Source of the DNA: an uncultured Clostridium sp.
GTDB taxonomy: Bacteria; Bacillota; Clostridia; Lachnospirales; Lachnospiraceae
DNA length: 49,130 nucleotides
Reading direction: 5' to 3'
Assembly (NCBI RefSeq): GCF_900547735.1
Contig: NZ_URHZ01000040.1
Span: 1-49,130 of the forward strand
The notes beneath the pieces are model-generated. The model was not told where the DNA came from and searched no databases. It saw nothing but the letters and a program-made list of their open reading frames with translations. This document shows, in pieces, positions 33,560 through 41,166 of the stretch. The stretch's first letter is position 1, and each line of letters starts with the position of its first letter. The translations under genes were made by a program, and so were the position numbers.

Positions 33560-34063
33560 ATGAATCAGGTATATAGTGAAATCAGTTTGAAGATGGTGGA
33601 AAAATTCAGGCTTGCCAGATATGTCGTAATCAGCCCGAATCCTGAAACGGATGCAATGGAATATATGGAGCGTTGGGCAAAAAACAGCGGGCTGCTTGAT
33701 ACTCCCGGATATACCCCAAAAAGGATTGGTTGGGATTTCCCCTTTGTCTCTGAAGAACAGAAGGAAAGATTTGGACTGCATGGATATGTGGCGGCGTATA
33801 TCATTCCAGAGGATTTTGTTCCTTCCTGCGGGGGAGCAGAACTGGCTGTCCAAGACACGGATCACTACGCGGTAATCACCATTACAGACCCCTTCTCGGC
33901 ACCCTGGGAGAAGATCCCCGGAGCTTATGGAAAAATTTTTGAATATGCAGACGCGCGCCATATGGCAGCCCAAAGTTATGAGAACCGCATCTGTATGGAG
34001 GAGACCTATGTAAGAGAGGGTGTCACTTATATGGACGTTTATGTTCCGGTTGATATACAATAG
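33560..34063 (+). CDS. GyrI-like (effector-binding domain) protein
   Basis: This soluble protein of 167 residues resembles the GyrI-like/AraC effector-binding fold, with YVVISPNPETDAMEYMERWAK at the start, HGYVAAYIIPED and GGAELAVQDTDHYAVITITDP in the middle. Such proteins bind small drug-like molecules and some hydrolyse them. No DNA-binding domain is attached. A ribosome site (CAGGAGAA) precedes the ATG at 33560. It sits in the TetR operon and may titrate or process the TetR ligand. Family assigned by eye. Confidence 0.65.
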   Translation: MNQVYSEISLKMVEKFRLARYVVISPNPETDAMEYMERWAKNSGLLDTPGYTPKRIGWDFPFVSEEQKERFGLHGYVAAYIIPEDFVPSCGGAELAVQDTDHYAVITITDPFSAPWEKIPGAYGKIFEYADARHMAAQSYENRICMEETYVREGVTYMDVYVPVDIQ

Positions 34064-34142
34064 CATCCTTGTTTGATGGGATAACCCGTTTTATCTGTTC
34101 AACTTCAGCTATATTGTTTTAACCGTTTGTATTGATTTATTA

Positions 34143-34186
34143 AAAAAGAGTGAGTATACATCAGTTTGTATGACTCACCCTTTTTA
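34143..34186. terminator. Terminator between the GyrI-like gene and ychF
   Basis: AAAAAGAGTGAGTATACA pairs with TGTATGACTCACCCTTTTT with small mismatches. It separates two convergent genes and has A and T runs on both sides, so can act both ways. Confidence 0.8.
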
Positions 34187-34249
34187 TTATCTTAATTTAT
34201 TGATATTGATTTTGCAGCAGCCTCTTTGCAGTACAGATTTATACCGGTT

Positions 34250-35347
34250 TTATACGTTAAAACGGAAGAGAACCACATCACCGTCTTTTACCACATACTC
34301 CTTGCCTTCCATCCGGACCAGTCCTTTTTCCTTGGCGGCCGTGTAGGTGCCGCAGTCCAGAAGATCCTGATAGTTGACAACCTCTGCCTTGATAAAGCCG
34401 CGTTCAAAATCGGAATGGATTTTACCGGCTGCCTGAGGCGCTTTGGTGCCGACCTTGATGGTCCAGGCGCGTGTTTCCTGAGGTCCTGCCGTCAGGTAAC
34501 TGATCAGGCCGAGAAGGCGGTAGCTGGCGGCAATCAGTTTCTCCAGGCCGGATTCCGTAAGGCCCAGATCCTCTAAGAACATCTTCTTTTCTTCCTCGTC
34601 CAGTTCCGCGATTTCCTGCTCAATCTGTGCGCAGATGACAAAGGCCTCGCTGCCTGTTTCGGAAGAGAATTTGCGTACGGCGGCTACATATTCATTATTC
34701 GCCCCGTCGTCGGACAGATCGTCTTCACAGACATTTGCCGCAAAGATCACCGGTTTCCAGGTAAGCAGGTTTAAAGAATTAATAAATTCAAGCTCGTCCT
34801 CATCCTCGGTTTCAAAACTTCTTGCCAGTTTGCCGTCTTCCAGATGAGCATAGAGCACTTTTAACGTTTCTAATTCCTTTGCAAGGGCTTTATTGCCCAT
34901 CAGGCTCTTATTTGTCTTGGAAATTCTTCTTTCCAGGATTTCCATATCGGAGAAAATCAGTTCCAGGTTGATTGTTTCGATGTCGCGGAGCGGGTCGACG
35001 CTGCCGTCCACATGGATGACATTGGGATCCTCAAAGCAGCGCACTACGTGCACGATGGCATCCACCTCACGGATATTGGAGAGGAACTGGTTGCCGAGGC
35101 CCTCGCCCTTGGATGCGCCCTTTACAAGGCCTGCAATATCTACAAATTCGATTACGGCCGGGGTAATCTTTTCAGAATTATAGAGAGCGGAAAGCTTTCC
35201 GAGGCGGAAGTCGGGAACCGGTACGACGCCCACGTTGGGGTCGATGGTACAGAACGGATAATTGGCGGATTCTGCGCCGGCTTTTGTCAGGGAATTGAAG
35301 AGAGTACTTTTACCTACGTTCGGCAGGCCTACAATACCTAATTTCAT
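34250..35347 (-). CDS. ychF: Redox-regulated ATPase/GTPase YchF
   Basis: This 365-residue protein of the Obg/TRAFAC class binds ATP in preference to GTP and is linked to ribosome and oxidative-stress responses. The N-terminus MKLGIVGLPNVGKSTLFN is the Walker A loop; DIAGLVKGASKGEGLGNQFL is the switch region; the C-terminal TGS-like domain contains AWTIKVGTKAPQAAGKIHSD (region near 300-320). The ATG at 35347 is the usual start; an upstream in-frame ATG would add 15 unrelated residues. It is monocistronic. Confidence 0.95.
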   Translation of the reverse strand: MKLGIVGLPNVGKSTLFNSLTKAGAESANYPFCTIDPNVGVVPVPDFRLGKLSALYNSEKITPAVIEFVDIAGLVKGASKGEGLGNQFLSNIREVDAIVHVVRCFEDPNVIHVDGSVDPLRDIETINLELIFSDMEILERRISKTNKSLMGNKALAKELETLKVLYAHLEDGKLARSFETEDEDELEFINSLNLLTWKPVIFAANVCEDDLSDDGANNEYVAAVRKFSSETGSEAFVICAQIEQEIAELDEEEKKMFLEDLGLTESGLEKLIAASYRLLGLISYLTAGPQETRAWTIKVGTKAPQAAGKIHSDFERGFIKAEVVNYQDLLDCGTYTAAKEKGLVRMEGKEYVVKDGDVVLFRFNV

Positions 35348-35363
35348 AATAAACATCCTTTCT

Positions 35364-35392
35364 ATTATTGAGAAACAGCAAGCTGTTTTCAA
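35364..35392 (-). promoter_or_regulatory. ychF promoter with palindrome in the spacer
   Basis: On the minus strand, -35 TTGAAA (35387-35392) and -10 AATAAT (35364-35369) are 17 bases apart. The spacer is largely filled by the perfect 16-bp palindrome AAACAGCAAGCTGTTT? read as AAACAGC-NN-GCTGTTT (35373-35388), a likely operator. Confidence 0.6.
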
Positions 35393-35469
35393 AGTTCATT
35401 TACCGCTGTTTACGCCTGGGCGTACCAGAATAGGATACCATAAAATGGGGGGAAAAGGAAGAGGGAATT

Positions 35470-36176
35470 TAATTGAGAAAATGCGGGAAGGGAGGGGATG
35501 GCGGGCGGGGAGTGAGAGGGTGTGGGGTCTTCAGTCCTGGGGAGGGAGTTGCGAGGGGGAATGCGGGCAGAAACTATTCCTACGGGGACTTGCTCTCGCT
35601 TTTGGAATGCGCAGCGGGTGCTAAACTCGTGTAAGACCTCGTTAAGCACCGGCGGATTCCCAGGTCCCCTGCGGAATGTTTTCTCCCGAATTCCCCGGGA
35701 ACTGCGTCGAACGGACTGAAGACCGTGTAGGCTGCGGCCCGCCCGCCATCCGGCATCGCTTGGGACGGATTTTCTCAAGTGCGGAGGGGGAGGGAGTGTG
35801 TGGCGGGTCTTCAGTCCTGGGAGAGAGTGTTGTGAGGGGGAATGCGGGCAGAAACTATTCCTACGGGGACTCGCTCTCGCTTTTGGAATGCGCAGCGGGT
35901 GCTAAACTCGTGTAAGACCTCGTTAAGCACCGGCGGATTCCCAGGTCCCCTGCGGAATGTTTTCTCCCGAATTCCCCGGGAACTGCGTCGAACGGACTGA
36001 AGACCGTGTAGGCTGCGGCCCGCCCGCCATCCGGCATCGCTTGGGACGGATTTTCTCAAGTGCGGAGGGGGAGGGAGTGTGTGGCGGGTCTTCAGTCCTG
36101 GGAGAGAGTGTTGTGAGGGGGAATGCGGGCAGAAACTATTCCTACGGGGACTCGCTCTCGCTTTTGGAATGTGCAG
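35470..36176. repeat. Tandem array (about 2.5 copies, 281-bp period) of a nested palindrome
   Basis: GTCTTCAGTCCTGG recurs at 35527, 35807 and 36088. The first two units are almost identical; the third is cut off at 36176 next to the stop codon of the ABC permease gene. Within a unit GGTCTTCAGTCC (35526-35537) pairs with GGACTGAAGACC (35713-35724). Further in, GGGGAATGCGGGCAGAAAC pairs imperfectly with GTTTTCTCCCGAATTCCCC, and GGTGCT pairs with AGCACC at the tip. ORFs in the array are repeat artefacts. Other copies: 1-60, 16841-17019, 48973-49130. Confidence 0.88.
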
Positions 36177-36815
36177 TTAAAATTCTTTTTTCAGGTATAG
36201 TGACAGCGTTATTTTGTATGATAGGGCAAATGAGGCTGTGTACAGTAAAATGAAAACGGTCATCCTGGTGGGGAAGGATGGGAGATAATGGTTGAGGATG
36301 TTCAGGGTTACGATTGACAACAGGATGGCGGTTATGATGCTTATGATAAGGATGGTTTCGCTTTTTTCTATGCCGAACAGGTAGGATAGCGGGTAGAAGA
36401 GCGCTCCGGTCAGGAGGGAGATTCCGATTCCGAGGGTGAACATGGAGGGGAGGGTGCCTGTTCCCGGGAGCCAGGTGGTGGTTTTGTGGATTACGGATGC
36501 CAGTATGGTGACGGTCAGAGCCAGGAGGGTTCCGAACAGGAGCCAGAACAGGTAGGATAAATATTTGCTCCGGACGATGTCTTTTCGGTGTACGGGCATT
36601 GTGATTTCGTATTTGTCCCATTTGGAGACGGCGTCTTTGCGGAAACTTACCACGGCGTTTACGGACAATGCCGTGATGGTGATGTAGACAAATAATTCCT
36701 GGGCCGTGGGACTGCCTGTTATGATTAGGGAAAGCGCGGCGGCCAATGCGATGAACAGGAACAGTTTGATGTTTCCGACTGCGGAATAAAATTCGTTTAA
36801 TAATAAGCCCTTCAT
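36177..36815 (-). CDS. ABC-2 type transporter permease subunit
   Basis: This 212-residue membrane protein has about six hydrophobic helices and a short basic C-terminus (LYLKKEF). It is of the small ABC-2 permease kind paired with GntR-controlled exporters. GGGGGAA precedes its ATG, and the start overlaps the ATPase stop by 4 bases (ATGA), so the two are translationally coupled. The stop codon directly abuts the truncated end of the palindromic array, so the 3' end may have been trimmed by it. Substrate unknown; related systems respond to cell-wall antibiotics. Confidence 0.82.
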   Translation of the reverse strand: MKGLLLNEFYSAVGNIKLFLFIALAAALSLIITGSPTAQELFVYITITALSVNAVVSFRKDAVSKWDKYEITMPVHRKDIVRSKYLSYLFWLLFGTLLALTVTILASVIHKTTTWLPGTGTLPSMFTLGIGISLLTGALFYPLSYLFGIEKSETILIISIITAILLSIVTLNILNHYLPSFPTRMTVFILLYTASFALSYKITLSLYLKKEF

Positions 36816-37678
36816 ATTCGTTCCCCCTTTATGAGCAGAAGCATAATATCGTCGATTGAAACGGTGTCCAGCGTGAGATTTTTGTATTTCCGTTCTATTT
36901 CTTTTCGGTTTTTGACCAGGACGTCGGTTTGGTAGTCGCGCTTCCGGTAGGCGATAATATCGGATTTTTCTATCTGTGAAAACTGTGAGGTTTTGCAGCG
37001 GGCGACGGCGTAGTCGTAAATTAATTCGTCTTTTTGGGCGGTCAGGATGATTTCACCGTTGTGGATAAATACGATATAGTCGGCGATTTTTTCGAGATCG
37101 CTTGTGATGTGGGAGGAGAGCAGGATGGAGTGCTCTTCGTCCTGTACAAAATCTAAAAATACATCCAGGATTTCATCCCTGACGATCGGATCCAGGCCGC
37201 TGGTGGCCTCGTCTAATATGAGCAGCTTGGGCCGGTGGGACAGGGCGGCTGCAATCGATAGTTTCATTAACATTCCCCTGGAGAAGGCGCTGATCTTCTT
37301 ATCGGCCGGGATTTGGAACTGGTTCAGGTAATCTGTGAAAAGATTCTGATCCCATTTTGTGTAAATGCCCTGCATGATACTGGACAATTTCCGGGCGTCG
37401 AGCTGATCGGGGAAACTGCCTGCGTCAAATACGGCGCCTAATTCTTCACGGAGTGCGCTGTCGCCGTCCGTCATTTCGGAACCCAGGATTTTAATAGTTC
37501 CGCTGTCTTTAAAAAGGACGTTCAGGATACAGCTTATAGCCGTGGTTTTGCCGGCTCCGTTTTCTCCGATAAAGCCCACGATGGAACCGTAAGGAACGTT
37601 GAAGGATACGTTTTTGAGGGCAAATCCTGATTTTGCATATTGTTTGGATAGGTTTTTTACTTCCAGTATGTGAGCCAT
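36812..37678 (-). CDS. ABC transporter ATP-binding protein of the GntR-controlled exporter
   Basis: This 288-residue ATPase has Walker A GENGAGKTT, signature FSRGMLMKLSIAAAL (SRGM in place of SGGQ, common in this subgroup), Walker B LLILDEATSGLDP and the switch histidine in LSSHITSDL. A C-terminal extension of about 70 residues follows the ATPase core. The ATG at 37678 has GGAGG 9 bases upstream; the longer ORF start has none. It lies one base after the GntR gene and overlaps the permease gene by 4 bases. Confidence 0.92.
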   Translation of the reverse strand: MAHILEVKNLSKQYAKSGFALKNVSFNVPYGSIVGFIGENGAGKTTAISCILNVLFKDSGTIKILGSEMTDGDSALREELGAVFDAGSFPDQLDARKLSSIMQGIYTKWDQNLFTDYLNQFQIPADKKISAFSRGMLMKLSIAAALSHRPKLLILDEATSGLDPIVRDEILDVFLDFVQDEEHSILLSSHITSDLEKIADYIVFIHNGEIILTAQKDELIYDYAVARCKTSQFSQIEKSDIIAYRKRDYQTDVLVKNRKEIERKYKNLTLDTVSIDDIMLLLIKGERI

Positions 37679-37679
37679 A

Positions 37680-38057
37680 TTATTGTTCCTCCGCATAGAA
37701 AAGGGTTAGAAGTTCCGTTAATTTCTCAAGGGATATTCCGTTTGTCCGGCCGATTTCCGCGGCCTCCTGCAGGTGCATTTCCGCAAGGCGCTGCTGTTCT
37801 TCCTGTATAAAATCCCTGTTCTGCGCCGATATGAAACTGCCCCGTCCAACGGTCGTCTCGATGAATCCGTCCCGTTGTAAATCTTCGTACGCCTTCTGAA
37901 CGGTGATGACGCTGATATGAAGTGATTTTGCCAGTGAGCGCATCGACGGAATCGGGTCGCCGGTCTGCAGTTCGCCGCTCATAACCAATGCCTTGATCTG
38001 TGAGGTTATCTGCTCATAAATCGGCTTGCTTGTATTACTGCTGATAATGATATCCAC
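37680..38057 (-). CDS. GntR-family (YtrA subgroup) regulator
   Basis: This 125-residue repressor has an N-terminal GntR winged helix (about 10-75): PIYEQITSQIKALVMSGELQ, PSMRSLAKSLHISVITVQKAY and GRGSFIS. The C-terminal part is a short dimerisation helix, as in YtrA. It heads the operon with the ABC ATPase and permease. The operator is almost certainly the 53-bp palindrome at 38064-38116, which covers the -10 box and its ribosome site. The ATG at 38057 follows AGGGAGG, the end of the palindrome. Confidence 0.93.
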   Translation of the reverse strand: MDIIISSNTSKPIYEQITSQIKALVMSGELQTGDPIPSMRSLAKSLHISVITVQKAYEDLQRDGFIETTVGRGSFISAQNRDFIQEEQQRLAEMHLQEAAEIGRTNGISLEKLTELLTLFYAEEQ

Positions 38058-38063
38058 ATGGAA

Positions 38064-38116
38064 CCTCCCTGCTATATAATGTACTTATACAATAAGTACA
38101 TTATATAGCAGGGAGG
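38064..38116. promoter_or_regulatory. Perfect 53-bp palindrome, GntR operator
   Basis: Two 24-bp arms match exactly around the 5-base centre TACAA. The core is GTACTTA-N5-TAAGTAC. The arms extend from the ribosome site (AGGGAGG) of the GntR gene, through both copies of the TATAAT box, to the mirror CCTCCCT. Only one arm has a -35 box, so the second TATAAT has no evident promoter role. Confidence 0.9.
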
Positions 38117-38128
38117 TGTTATTGTCAA
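38100..38128 (-). promoter_or_regulatory. Consensus promoter of the GntR-ABC operon
   Basis: On the minus strand, -35 TTGACA (38123-38128) and -10 TATAAT (38100-38105) have a 17-base spacer, a full consensus match. The -10 lies inside the palindrome, so bound repressor would cover it. Confidence 0.88.
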
Positions 38129-38159
38129 CGATAACAGCTAAAACGCTGAAAACCATAAT

Positions 38160-39440
38160 TCATTTTTTCTTCTTGCCGATCGGAGCAATCACCAATTTTG
38201 GAATAATCTGATACCGGTCATTCCCCTTACAAATGGAATCCCGGAGCGCCTGCCTTACAGCGGCCTCTTTCTTTTGCAGCCGTCTGGAGCAGGCGGCCGT
38301 TAGAAATACATTGATGTGGGAACCGGCGTTTACCAGCCTCAGTTCCCTGATGAGAGCCGTTTCCTCGAATTTTTTAATCACCCGTTCCGCGCTGCTGCGT
38401 ATAGGAGCTATGACGGCTTCATCGGTGATGAGCTGCTCGGTCTGGATTGTGGCGTCACAGTCCAGGGAGGAGAAAAGCTCATATGTAATTTCCTGGGCGA
38501 TCTGCTCCATTTGCGGCCTCTGTTCCATTTGCATCCACTGTTCTATTTGCGGTATCTGGCTCATTTGAACCGCCTGCTCCGCTTGGGCCGTCTGCTCCGT
38601 GAGCGCCGGGTCTGCTCCGCCGATATGCATGGAAACGGCATAGCGGCCCATTCCGTAGTCATGGATTAGGAGATTACTGATTTTACCTACTTCAGGATGG
38701 CGCATGACGCAGGATATGATTTTTTCCTCCAGACTTTTGTCCGGTGCTTCCCCCATCAGCCTCTGCACCACCCCGCACATGGCTTTCAGGCCGGAAAACA
38801 TGATGAAAAAGGAAACAAGGGTTCCGCACCATCCATCAATATGCAGGCCGGTAAGACGTTCCACAATCAGGGATGCAATGATGGCCGAGGTGGATACCAT
38901 GTCGCTGATACAGTCGGCGGCAGCGGCTTTCATGGAGGAGGAGCCAATTCTGTCTCCGATTGTCCTGTTGTAGGAATACATGTAAAATTTAATAAGGACG
39001 GAGCACAGAAGAACGAAAAAAACGGAGAAATTAAAGTGGACCGGGGTGGGGGAGTGAATCGCGGCAATCGAATTCCTCGCCAGAGCGGCGCCGACCATAA
39101 ATACCGCGGCGGAGGATAAAAAGCCCATGAGCCATTCGTATCGTCCATGGCCGAAGGGGTGATTTTTACCCGCTCCGATGCCGGCAAGGCAAAAGCCGAG
39201 AAACGAAGCGACGGAAGAAGCGGCGTCCGAAAGATTGTTAAATCCGTCTGCAGTGATGGCTGCGGAGCCGCTTAACAGGCCGGAAAGCAGTTTAATTATA
39301 AAAAGGAGAAGATTGAAAAAAATCCCGGCGCTGCTGCATATTTTTGCATATGCCTTTTGTACGGCGGGAGAGGAGATGTTTTCACTGTCTGCAATCCAGC
39401 GCTTGATAAGAAATGAGATCACCGGTTCATTCACCTCCAT
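38160..39440 (-). CDS. Manganese-type cation diffusion facilitator (CDF) exporter with Met/Gln-rich insert
   Basis: This CDF exporter (up to 426 residues) exchanges divalent metal for protons across the inner membrane. The transport site is of the manganese kind: TM2 has N-x3-D (Asn68, Asp72 in DGFNNLSD) and TM5 has D-x3-D (Asp176, Asp180 in ADCISDMV), not the H-x3-D of zinc exporters. HPFGHGRYEW is family-typical. The cytoplasmic C-terminal domain is interrupted (about 281-315) by repeats such as QMEQRPQMEQ. The start is uncertain: ATG 39440 overlaps the regulator gene; a GTG at 39422 lies 11 bases after GGAGG. It shares an operon with the MntR-like gene. Confidence 0.86.
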   Translation of the reverse strand: MEVNEPVISFLIKRWIADSENISSPAVQKAYAKICSSAGIFFNLLLFIIKLLSGLLSGSAAITADGFNNLSDAASSVASFLGFCLAGIGAGKNHPFGHGRYEWLMGFLSSAAVFMVGAALARNSIAAIHSPTPVHFNFSVFFVLLCSVLIKFYMYSYNRTIGDRIGSSSMKAAAADCISDMVSTSAIIASLIVERLTGLHIDGWCGTLVSFFIMFSGLKAMCGVVQRLMGEAPDKSLEEKIISCVMRHPEVGKISNLLIHDYGMGRYAVSMHIGGADPALTEQTAQAEQAVQMSQIPQIEQWMQMEQRPQMEQIAQEITYELFSSLDCDATIQTEQLITDEAVIAPIRSSAERVIKKFEETALIRELRLVNAGSHINVFLTAACSRRLQKKEAAVRQALRDSICKGNDRYQIIPKLVIAPIGKKKK

Positions 39441-39801
39441 TCCGGTTCATCATTTTGATCAGGGCTTCAAATGTTTCGTCACTGATGAAATGTTCCATGG
39501 CGCCGGCATCGAGTTTCGCAATCTCCGGCATAATTCCCAGATACTGTGTCAGAAATTGCCGGAGTGCCAGAAAACGCCCATAAACGCGGTCTGCCGCCCG
39601 CCCGCCTTCCAGGGTCAGACAAATATTGCCTCTTTCCACCGTGACATAACCCTGCTCTGAAAGGTTTTTAATCATGCGGCTGACGCTGGCCTTTGTAAAA
39701 TCCAGCCGGGCGGCAATATCCACCGCTCTGACCTCATCCTGGCTCTGATGGAGCAGCAGGATCGCTTTTAAATAATTTTCACCGGAGTATCCGAGCTGCA
39801 A
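39427..39801 (-). CDS. DtxR/MntR-family metal-dependent regulator
   Basis: This repressor of about 124 residues has the MntR-like winged helix (VRAVDIAARLDFTKASVSRMIKNL, residues about 27-50; GYVTVERG) and a dimerisation domain (AGAMEHFISDETFEALIKMM) that in the family binds Mn2+ or Fe2+. The TTG at 39801 is chosen because AAGGAAGG lies 7 bases upstream; the GTG at 39810 would overlap that site. Its 3' end overlaps the CDF gene, so both respond together. Manganese sensing is inferred from the partner. The promoter and operators lie at 39825-39889. Confidence 0.85.
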   Translation of the reverse strand: MQLGYSGENYLKAILLLHQSQDEVRAVDIAARLDFTKASVSRMIKNLSEQGYVTVERGNICLTLEGGRAADRVYGRFLALRQFLTQYLGIMPEIAKLDAGAMEHFISDETFEALIKMMNRNGGE

Positions 39802-39824
39802 AGAGATCACCTTCCTTTGTGTAG

Positions 39825-39889
39825 TGAGTAAATTTCCTCATTCAATAATACTACACACCCTTTTTGGTGTCAATAAATAAATTTACTCA
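39825..39889 (-). promoter_or_regulatory. Promoter and operators of the MntR-like/CDF operon
   Basis: On the minus strand, -35 TTGACA (39868-39873) and -10 TATTAT (39845-39850) are 17 bases apart. TGAGTAAATTTCCTCA (39825-39840) is a near-palindrome TGAG-N-AAATTT-N-CTCA just past the start of transcription, and AAATTTACTCA (39879-39889) is an inverted half-site just upstream of the -35. Both are likely binding sites for the regulator. Confidence 0.7.
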
Positions 39890-40014
39890 TTGTATGAGGG
39901 GAAAATATACCGGAGCTGGTCCGCGCGGCGCAGCCGCCGTCGGCTCACAGTTCCGGTGCTCAATTAAAGCATTGATAGAATTAAAAAACAGCCCATATAC
40001 AGGGGTGATGCCGG

Positions 40015-40674
40015 TTAACGGAATGAATCCGCCGGGATGCCCAAAACGCGTGCAAACATTTCATGGGTGAAATCGAGATAAGAAGTCATATATTCTCCTG
40101 TATTTTGAGAGGGCATAAGCCGGTGAAATGTATGGACCAGTCCGAAAATCAGAAAATGGGTGGCGGCGGACGCATCCGCACAGTGAAAAACATCTTCCTT
40201 TACACCCTGTCCGATAACCGGGAGAAGCACGAGAGCCCATTGTTCCGCGACGTGATCGAGGTAAATTGCCCGGATATCCTCCCCCTCGCTATAGCGCGCT
40301 TCAAATTCCTCGTGTTTCTTCGTAAACTCAAAGATGCGGTTTATCACAATCTTCAGTTTTTCGATTACAGGAATGTCCTGGGAGAGAGGAATCTTCACCT
40401 GTTCCACCATCTTCATGGCATAGAATTCGGATGCAGCGGCAAAAATGTCGGTTTTAGATTTAAAATAGCGGTAGCAGAGTCCGGGGGAAACATTCATCCT
40501 GTCCGTAATATCCTGGACATTTAAATCATGATATCCCTTCTCCGCCAGAAGTTCCAAAGCCGTCTCGATAATTTCCTGTTTCCGTTCCCCGGGATCCTTG
40601 GAAATGCGGGGACTCCGCGGACTGTTGCGCGCCCTCCGGACCCCTCTGTCCCCCGGATCATCTGAATATCTCAT
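40015..40674 (-). CDS. TetR-family transcription regulator
   Basis: This 219-residue regulator starts with an Arg/Pro/Ser-rich tail of about 30 residues, followed by a TetR helix-turn-helix (about 32-80; LNVQDITDRMNVSPGLCYRYFKSKTDIF region) and a large ligand domain. The ATG at 40674 follows GGAGGTAGG; the ORF continues upstream without a site. It is divergent from the NSS transporter gene at 41167 and is its likely controller. The palindrome over its own -10 suggests self-repression. Confidence 0.9.
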   Translation of the reverse strand: MRYSDDPGDRGVRRARNSPRSPRISKDPGERKQEIIETALELLAEKGYHDLNVQDITDRMNVSPGLCYRYFKSKTDIFAAASEFYAMKMVEQVKIPLSQDIPVIEKLKIVINRIFEFTKKHEEFEARYSEGEDIRAIYLDHVAEQWALVLLPVIGQGVKEDVFHCADASAATHFLIFGLVHTFHRLMPSQNTGEYMTSYLDFTHEMFARVLGIPADSFR

Positions 40675-40698
40675 AAACCTACCTCCATAGCAATTTCG

Positions 40699-40743
40699 AT
40701 GAGTGAATAAACTCATTATCATCTAAATTCTCCTTCATGTCAA
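40699..40743 (-). promoter_or_regulatory. TetR gene promoter with overlapping palindrome
   Basis: On the minus strand, -35 TTGACA (40738-40743) and -10 GATAAT (40715-40720) are 17 bases apart. ATGAGT-N6-ACTCAT (40699-40716) is a perfect 18-bp palindrome overlapping the -10, a probable operator. Confidence 0.7.
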
Positions 40744-40809
40744 GCGGCCCAAAGCAAAACATACCCCGCCGTTCTTACCGTTTTCCGGAGTATTTCTTCC
40801 TTAATAAAA

Positions 40810-40907
40810 GGAGGTCTGTTACTGGAGACGGTGTTTGGGACTTCCGCTATGCTCCACTCACGAAAAACACCTCGCGGAATGCTGCCTGTGAACAGTAACG
40901 GAGGTTC
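40810..40907. mobile_element. MITE-like element, 82 bp, internally deleted
   Basis: The element (40818-40899) ends in CTGTGAACAGTAAC. The block CGAAAAACACCTCGCGGAAT matches the end of the 17042 and 27102 copies. The left end keeps only GTTACTGGA. The flanks GGAGGTCT (40810-40817) and GGAGGTTC (40900-40907) share six of eight bases, consistent with an old target duplication. It lies between the divergent TetR and NSS promoters. Confidence 0.78.
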
Positions 40908-40933
40908 AACTAAAATCGCGTAAGTAAAATAAG

Positions 40934-40962
40934 TTGCTTTTATATGCAGGATATATTATGAT
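40934..40962 (+). promoter_or_regulatory. Promoter of the second NSS transporter gene
   Basis: The -35 TTGCTT (40934-40939) and -10 TATGAT (40957-40962) have a 17-base spacer. The leader is about 200 bases. A GCCG/CGGC-type hairpin (TGCCGTTTAAAGCGGCA, about 40975-40991) lies in the leader. Confidence 0.5.
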
Positions 40963-41166
40963 AGAAATGATTTTGCCGTTTAAAGCGGCATAGTAAGCCG
41001 GTTTGTCCCGGTCCTGCATGGATACCGCAGATATTCAGACGAACAGGAGACGGATAGGCGGATGCGCTTACACGGTGAAAATTACAGACACAGTCATTTC
41101 ACCGTAACCAATGATGAAAGGCCCGTTCCACGGACTTTCCACCATAACAACGAGGAGGTTTATTTC

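Noticed and set aside
35470..36176. The tandem repeat as a CRISPR array
   Set aside because: Units are about 281 bp, nearly identical along their whole length, with no variable spacers and no cas genes.
35410..36253. Several ORFs of 80-120 codons on both strands, two of them nearly identical
   Set aside because: All lie in the palindromic tandem array, have no ribosome sites and are repeated with it. They are by-products of the repeat.
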